DNA of 11,283 nt from positions 1 through 11,283 of the forward strand of contig JAISVY010000085.1 in the NCBI GenBank assembly GCA_031271325.1. Reading direction: 5' to 3'. A program made the translations under genes and the position numbers. Numbering within the stretch: position 1 is the first letter of the stretch; each line of letters begins with the position of its first letter. Of the stretch, positions 7,123-11,283 are shown in pieces. The notes under the pieces are model-generated. The model was not told the origin of the DNA and searched no databases. It worked only from the letters and a program-made list of their open reading frames with translations. Origin of the DNA: Oscillospiraceae bacterium. Its GTDB lineage: Bacteria; Bacillota; Clostridia; Oscillospirales; UBA929.

Positions 7123-7182
7123 AGGGGGTGGCGGCGAATGCCGCCGGGGGATGTCTGCGGCGCGCCGGGGTCGTCGCGCCCT
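7123..7182. repeat. 60-bp perfect direct repeat, right copy
   Basis: Identical over 60 bases to 6581-6640. Its first 28 bases or so belong to the last hairpin unit of the tandem array, and the remainder is found only in the two edge copies. Beyond 7182 the two flanks differ. Confidence 0.93.
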
Positions 7183-7234
7183 GCACAGGGGCGGTGCGTA
7201 TTTATCGGTGAACATGAGGTTTTAAAGCTTCTTC

Positions 7235-7264
7235 ATTGTAGCACGGCGAGCGGTTCGGTGTCAA
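7235..7264 (-). promoter_or_regulatory. Leftward sigma-A-type promoter (toward hpt-ftsH-recG)
   Basis: Read on the minus strand, TTGACA (7264-7259) and TACAAT (7240-7235) are separated by 18 bases, with an extended -10 TG one base before TACAAT. Transcription would start near 7228 and run through the tandem array to hpt, giving a leader of about 700 bases. This is the only strong leftward promoter I can see upstream of hpt. Confidence 0.72.
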
Positions 7265-7269
7265 CGGGA

Positions 7270-7298
7270 TTGACAGACACCGTGCCGTTTGGTATAAT
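7270..7298 (+). promoter_or_regulatory. Rightward consensus sigma-A promoter for the PBP-rmuC genes
   Basis: TTGACA (7270-7275) and TATAAT (7293-7298) match the consensus at all twelve positions with an optimal 17-base spacer and a TGG extended -10. The start is expected near 7305, about 80 bases before the PBP start codon. Its -35 box is 5 bases from that of the leftward promoter. Confidence 0.9.
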
Positions 7299-7385
7299 AT
7301 GTACGGAAAATGACCATATATATGAAAACTGGAACAACCTGTTTTTCCGTTATGATCTACGGCGCATAAAGGAGGCGCTTGCCGC

Positions 7386-10043
7386 ATGGAACAAATCAAG
7401 AAAATCCTAAAAAATATCAAGTTTTTCTGTATCGCCGTGGGGCGAACGGTCAGGAAAGGCGCGAAAAAGATATTCAGCCCGAACATAAAGACGGGGCTTC
7501 GCGGGGTTGGACGGATGCTCGGCGCGGTGCTGGGCGTCGCGGGGCGGATTGCCCTGACAATGGTGCTGATCGCTCTGCTGACCGCCACCATCGTCGGCGT
7601 GTTCGGCGCGATCTATATCACGCGCTATTTAGACGTAGATACCAACGTAGACCTCGGGATGTACAAGCTCAACCTCTCCTCCCACATCTACGTGGCCGAC
7701 CCCGACAACCCGGATAACTGGCTGGAAGTGGAGACGCTGTCCAGCTCGGACAACCGCGTACGCACAACCTATGACGAGCTGCCCGCCGCGCTGGTCGACG
7801 CCGTCGTCGCGATCGAAGACAAGCGTTTCTGGCAGCATGACGGCGTGGACTGGAAACGCACGGCCGGCGGTTTCCTGAGCATGATCACGGGCGGCGACCA
7901 GTACGGCGGCTCGACGATCACCCAGCAGCTGGTCAGGATGATTACCCAAGACAAAGACGTTACGGTCGCGCGGAAACTAAACGAAATTTTCCGCGCGCTG
8001 GCATTTGAACGGAAGTATCCCGGGCAGGAGGGCAAAGAGCTGATCCTTGAGGAATACCTCAATACCATCCCGCTCGGCAACCGCTGCAGCGGCGTCGTCA
8101 CGGCGGCGGAAACCTACTTCAACAAAACGCTGGATGAGCTGACGCTGGCCGAATGCGCCCTGCTTGCCGGCATCACCAACAACCCTTCTTATTACAACCC
8201 GTTCACCCATCCGAAAAACGCGAAGCGGCGGCAGGAAGTCATCCTCGGCGAGATGTACAACCAGCAGATCATCTCCCGCCACGAATACAACGTCGCGAAA
8301 TACCAGCCGCTTGTCTACGCGAGGCGGAGCGGCTCCGGCAGCACCAACCTGCGTTCCTGGTATATCGACCAAGTGCTTGTCGATGTGAAAAACGACCTGA
8401 TGACCGCATACGGCTATTCCAACGAGTTCGCGACCGACTACATCTTTTCGGGCGGGCTTCATATCTACGCCAACATGGATGTCAGGATTCAAAAAATCTT
8501 AGACGATGTCTGGGCTGACCCGGAGCGCTGGCCGGCGACCCCCGACGCCGAACCCCCCGAATCGGCGATGATGATCGTCGATCACCACACGGGTCAGATC
8601 AAGGCAATGATCGGCGGGCGCGAAAAGTCGGGCGACCTCGTCCGCAACAACGCCACCATGATGAAACGGCAGCCCGGTTCTTCGTTCAAGCCGGTTGCGG
8701 TGTATACGCCCGCGTTTGAGCAGGGGTTGATCACGCCGTACACGCCGATCGACGACATGCCCCTCCGTGCCGTTGACGGGCGCGGCTGGCCCCGCAACAG
8801 CCCGGCGCGCTACGACGGGCGCATCAGCGTGATTTCTGCCATTACGCAATCGAAAAACGCCGTATCGGTGCGGGTTTTGGAACAGCTTACCTATCCGCAG
8901 TCGTTTCGGTTCGCCACCGAGCGCTTGGGCATATCCACCTTGGTGGAGAGCAAACAATTGGGGAGCCAGACCCTGACCGACATCGACGCGTCGCCGCTCG
9001 CGTTCGGCGCGCTGACCGACGGCGTGACGGTGCGCGACATGGCGGGCGCTTACTCCGCTATGGCAAACGACAATGGCATCCGCCACGACACCCGCACCTA
9101 TTCCCATGTCGCCGACAGCGAAGGCGTAACCGTTCTGGACAGCAGCGCCGGTTCGGTCACGGCGATGAAAGAAAAGACCGCGTATTATATCCGCACCTGC
9201 CTTATCAACGCCGTTGCCAGCGGCACCGGCGGCAGAGCGTCTTTTGAAGGGATGCCCGTCGCGGGAAAGACAGGCACGACCACAGCCAATAAAGACCGCT
9301 GGTTCGCCGGGTTCACCCCCTACTACACCGCCGTGTGCTGGTTCGGCTACCTGCAGCCAAGGGAAATGAGCTTCTATAATTCGATAAACCCCGCCGTCCA
9401 CATGTGGCAGCAGGTGATGGAACAGGTGCATGAGGGGCTGGAACGCAGGGAATTCTATGTACCCGAAGGCTTGGTACAGTATACCTACTGCGTAGACAGC
9501 GGTCTTCCCGCCTCCGACCTTTGCCGTCTCGACCCGCGCGGCAGCCGCGTCGCGACCGGCTATCTGTACCCGGAGGATGTACCGAAAACCCGCTGCAACG
9601 TGCACACGAAAATCGAAATCTGCACCCTCTCCAACCACCTTGCGACCGAGTTCTGCCCCCAAGAGTTCCGTAAAGAAATCGCGCTGCTGAACATCAACCG
9701 CCATTCTCCGGTTCCCGGCCTGTCGCTCCCGGACGAACAGTACACCCTTCCCGCCTGGATTCGCGGCGTCCCCGTGCCGGACACATTATACCCTGTCATA
9801 GCGGTCGGAACCGACGGCGCCAAGCCGCTGAACGCCTATTGTGATTTGCACACGTCCCCGGTATTGCCATCGCCCGATCCATCGGCGGAACCGACCGACC
9901 CCAACGCGCCGGACACTTCCGGTGACGGCGACCCCTGGGCTGACCCGTCACCGCCCGAAACGCCCGCAGAATCTCCGCCCGACGCCATTGAACCGTCTCC
10001 TTCCGTATGGTTTGGTTCCGACGGGCTGCCTTGGAATTTCTGA
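7386..10043 (+). CDS. Class A penicillin-binding protein (bifunctional transglycosylase/transpeptidase)
   Basis: The protein polymerises lipid II into glycan strands and cross-links their peptides on the outer face of the membrane. The 885 residues comprise a basic cytoplasmic N-terminus, one membrane anchor (about 55-78), a GT51 glycosyltransferase domain and a transpeptidase domain. GT51 motifs are IEDKRFWQHDG (143-153, catalytic Glu144), GGSTITQQL (174-182), RKLNE (196-200) and ELILEEYLN (218-226). Transpeptidase motifs are SSFK (432-435, nucleophile Ser432), SKN (489-491) and KTGT (628-631). A region with spaced cysteines (702, 713, 737, 746, 757) follows, as in Firmicute PBP1-type proteins, then a Pro/Asp/Glu-rich tail (about 827-874) ending in WFGSDGLPWNF. 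ATG 7386 has AAAGGAGG (7368-7375) 10 bases upstream. A consensus promoter lies about 115 bp upstream. The stop overlaps the rmuC start by one base. All catalytic residues are present; whether it is the ponA or pbpF type is not decidable here. Confidence 0.97.
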   Translation: MEQIKKILKNIKFFCIAVGRTVRKGAKKIFSPNIKTGLRGVGRMLGAVLGVAGRIALTMVLIALLTATIVGVFGAIYITRYLDVDTNVDLGMYKLNLSSHIYVADPDNPDNWLEVETLSSSDNRVRTTYDELPAALVDAVVAIEDKRFWQHDGVDWKRTAGGFLSMITGGDQYGGSTITQQLVRMITQDKDVTVARKLNEIFRALAFERKYPGQEGKELILEEYLNTIPLGNRCSGVVTAAETYFNKTLDELTLAECALLAGITNNPSYYNPFTHPKNAKRRQEVILGEMYNQQIISRHEYNVAKYQPLVYARRSGSGSTNLRSWYIDQVLVDVKNDLMTAYGYSNEFATDYIFSGGLHIYANMDVRIQKILDDVWADPERWPATPDAEPPESAMMIVDHHTGQIKAMIGGREKSGDLVRNNATMMKRQPGSSFKPVAVYTPAFEQGLITPYTPIDDMPLRAVDGRGWPRNSPARYDGRISVISAITQSKNAVSVRVLEQLTYPQSFRFATERLGISTLVESKQLGSQTLTDIDASPLAFGALTDGVTVRDMAGAYSAMANDNGIRHDTRTYSHVADSEGVTVLDSSAGSVTAMKEKTAYYIRTCLINAVASGTGGRASFEGMPVAGKTGTTTANKDRWFAGFTPYYTAVCWFGYLQPREMSFYNSINPAVHMWQQVMEQVHEGLERREFYVPEGLVQYTYCVDSGLPASDLCRLDPRGSRVATGYLYPEDVPKTRCNVHTKIEICTLSNHLATEFCPQEFRKEIALLNINRHSPVPGLSLPDEQYTLPAWIRGVPVPDTLYPVIAVGTDGAKPLNAYCDLHTSPVLPSPDPSAEPTDPNAPDTSGDGDPWADPSPPETPAESPPDAIEPSPSVWFGSDGLPWNF

Positions 10044-11134
10044 TGGACATCCTCATCCTTTCGCTTTCCGCCGTCTCGCTGTTCATCTCCGTCATTGTGC
10101 TGGTTTTACTGGCGAGGCAAAAAAGCCTCACCGAGCCGGTGGAGCGCGCCGAACGCCGTCTGCTGGACGCGATGGCGCGCTCGGAGCTCCAGCAGGAACA
10201 AAAGCTGGAGCAGATACGCGCCACGACCGAACGGCGGCTCACCGCAATGCAGGAAAGCTCTTCCAAACAACTGGACGCGATGCGCGGCGTGGTGGAGGAA
10301 AAACTGCAAAAGACGCTGGACGTAAAGATCAGCCAGTCGTTCTCCCTCGTCAACGAGCGCTTGGAGCAGGTTTACAAAGGGCTGGGCGAAATGCAAACGC
10401 TCGCCGTGGGCGTCGGTGACCTGAAGAAGGTTTTGTCGGGCGTGAAAACGCGCGGTATATTGGGCGAGATACAGCTCGGCGCGATTCTCGACCAGATATT
10501 GTCGCCCGAACAGTTCAGCGCGAACGTCGTCACCGTTCCCGGTTCGCGCCAGCCCGTGGAGTATGCCGTCAAGATGCCCGGCAGCGGCGCCGACTACGTC
10601 TGGCTCCCCGCCGACAGCAAGTTCCCCGCCGACCGTTACGCCGCCCTCTGCGAAGCGTACGAGGCGGGGGACCAAGCCGCCGTTGACGCGGCGGCTAAAA
10701 TTCTGCGCGACTGTATGCGTCAGTCGGCGAAAGAGATTCGTGAAAAATACATACAAACCCCCTACACCACCGAGTTCGGCATCCTGTTCCTCCCGTTCGA
10801 GGGACTGTACGCCGAGGCGGTGCGCCGCGGTTTCGCCGAGGAGCTTCAGCGGGATTACAAAATCATGATCGCCGGTCCCGTGACGATGGGCGCGCTGCTC
10901 AACAGCCTGCAAATGGGGTTCCGCACCCTTGCGATTCAAAAACGTTCCGGCGAAGTCTGGGCGCTGCTCGGCTCGGTCAAGGGCGAATTCGAGAAGTTCG
11001 CCGAAGTGCTGGACAAAGCCAAGAAGAAGCTCGAAGCCGCCGGAAGCGACCTCGACGCGCTCGCCGGCGTACGCACACGCGGCATTCTGCGCTCCCTCTC
11101 GTCGGTGGAAACACCTAGCCTGCCGGATGAATAA
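10043..11134 (+). CDS. rmuC: RmuC-family protein (membrane-anchored coiled coil with nuclease-like fold)
   Basis: RmuC proteins limit DNA inversions and rearrangements between short inverted repeats in E. coli, and the core domain has a restriction-endonuclease-like fold. The 363-residue product has an N-terminal membrane segment (2-23), a coiled coil (about 30-110) and the RmuC core (about 120-330). Core motifs are DLKKVLSGVKTRGILGEIQ (126-144), LPADSKFP (188-195, with a D-x-K pair at 191/193), FGILFLPFEGLYAE (245-258) and ALLNSLQMGFRTLAIQKRS (284-302). I chose ATG 10043 because it overlaps the PBP stop as TGATG, the classic translational-coupling arrangement. An in-frame ATG at 10007 has no ribosome site and would put charged residues before the anchor. 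Co-transcription with the PBP gene is therefore likely. No clear terminator follows. Confidence 0.93.
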   Translation: MDILILSLSAVSLFISVIVLVLLARQKSLTEPVERAERRLLDAMARSELQQEQKLEQIRATTERRLTAMQESSSKQLDAMRGVVEEKLQKTLDVKISQSFSLVNERLEQVYKGLGEMQTLAVGVGDLKKVLSGVKTRGILGEIQLGAILDQILSPEQFSANVVTVPGSRQPVEYAVKMPGSGADYVWLPADSKFPADRYAALCEAYEAGDQAAVDAAAKILRDCMRQSAKEIREKYIQTPYTTEFGILFLPFEGLYAEAVRRGFAEELQRDYKIMIAGPVTMGALLNSLQMGFRTLAIQKRSGEVWALLGSVKGEFEKFAEVLDKAKKKLEAAGSDLDALAGVRTRGILRSLSSVETPSLPDE

Positions 11135-11189
11135 ACAGAAAATATAAATGCTTTATAAAGACCCATTTGGTAATTTCAAGATTTTCCCC

Positions 11190-11218
11190 TTGTAAAACCC
11201 TCTCGTGTATCGTATAAT
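11190..11218 (+). promoter_or_regulatory. Sigma-A-type promoter for the gene at the right edge
   Basis: TTGTAA (11190-11195) and a perfect TATAAT (11213-11218) are separated by 17 bases. A start near 11225 would give a leader of about 18 bases carrying AAAGGAGGGG. It lies in a short AT-rich stretch after the rmuC stop, so the next gene seems to have its own transcript. Confidence 0.8.
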
Positions 11219-11242
11219 AAGGGGAGCTAAAGGAGGGGTTGT

Positions 11243-11283
11243 ATGTCGCAGTCCGTAATCACAAAAGCTACCGACAAGTCAGT
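11243..11283 (+). CDS. Start of an unrecognised gene (partial)
   Basis: ATG 11243 is preceded by AGGAGG (11231-11236) with a 6-base spacing and by a good promoter, so a real gene almost certainly begins here. The first 13 residues are MSQSVITKATDKS. A similar MSxSVITK opening occurs in some TetR-type regulators, but this is far too short to assign a family. The gene runs off the window. Confidence 0.75.
   Translation, partial: MSQSVITKATDKS

Larger units (their letters stand above)
6748..7150. repeat. Tandem array, 117/118-bp period (four hairpin units, three linkers)
   Basis: Matching CGCAG/CGCAC points at 6751, 6868, 6986 and 7103 give spacings of 117, 118 and 117. Each unit has a GC-rich part folding as two adjacent hairpins (CCCCCTTCC-GCC-GGAAGGGGG, then GGCGGC-GAAT-GCCGCC) enclosed by an outer C5/G5 stem, and an AT-rich linker of about 62 bases. 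Units are near-identical: the second has GGCTGG where the others have GGGTGG, and linkers differ at a handful of positions. The fourth unit stops after its hairpin part. Confidence 0.93.
6526..7385. other. Gene-free divergent intergenic region with a repeat block and promoters
   Basis: No credible gene lies in these 860 bases. Open frames across the repeats exist only because the tandem period (117) is a multiple of three; they encode repeated proline/glycine-rich peptides. From left to right the region holds a short unique leader of hpt, one copy of a 60-bp duplicated segment, a 61-bp inverted-repeat-bounded element, the tandem array, the second copy of the 60-bp segment, and then a low-GC unique stretch with two divergent promoters and the leader of the PBP gene. 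Confidence 0.85.

Noticed and set aside
6748..7150. Tandem array as a CRISPR locus
   Set aside because: The linkers between the hairpins are nearly identical to one another rather than unique spacers, the unit is about 117 bp, and no cas genes are present.
8499..9704. 401-codon minus-strand open frame opposite the PBP gene
   Set aside because: Antisense shadow. The plus strand encodes a PBP with intact catalytic motifs in the same stretch.
11148..11170. CTTTATAAAG palindrome after rmuC as a terminator
   Set aside because: AT-rich, no GC stem and no following T tract; not an intrinsic terminator by sequence.

Overview
The window looks like chromosome from a GC-rich Firmicute, most likely an uncultured Clostridia/Oscillospirales-type bacterium. 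The support is the hpt-ftsH gene pair, purine-rich Shine-Dalgarno sites, textbook sigma-A promoters, occasional TTG starts, and GC-rich hairpin repeats of a kind I recall from such genomes. The taxonomic call is inference; no marker gene is present.

Layout. Positions 1-193 hold a probable gene tail of unclear frame and a strong intrinsic terminator. Two plus-strand GNAT acetyltransferase genes follow (262-1005 and 1097-1927). They converge on a minus-strand run that reads, in transcription order, hpt (6525-5989), ftsH (5974-4127) and recG (4047-2035). A structured repeat lies at the convergent junction (about 1958-2033). Between hpt and the next plus-strand genes is an 860-bp gene-free region. 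It holds a 61-bp terminal-inverted-repeat element, a tandem array with a 117/118-bp period alternating GC-rich hairpins with AT-rich heptad arrays, and a 60-bp perfect duplication at the edges of the block. On its right side are two divergent, near-consensus promoters whose -35 boxes are 5 bp apart. On the plus strand a class A penicillin-binding protein (7386-10043) overlaps an rmuC-family gene (10043-11134) by one base. The window ends just after a strong promoter and the first 13 codons of another gene.

How the genes fit together. Hpt (purine salvage) and FtsH (membrane protease) are a conserved pair and appear translationally linked here. RecG (fork remodelling) follows 79 bp later. The class A PBP builds peptidoglycan, and RmuC is a membrane-anchored, coiled-coil nuclease-fold protein. 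The divergent promoter pair could drive both groups from one 64-bp core, with the repeat block lying between the leftward promoter and hpt.

The genes are ordinary housekeeping families and I do not see a new multi-gene system. The unusual material is the intergenic region 6540-7300: the repeat block and the back-to-back promoters with a shared dyad.
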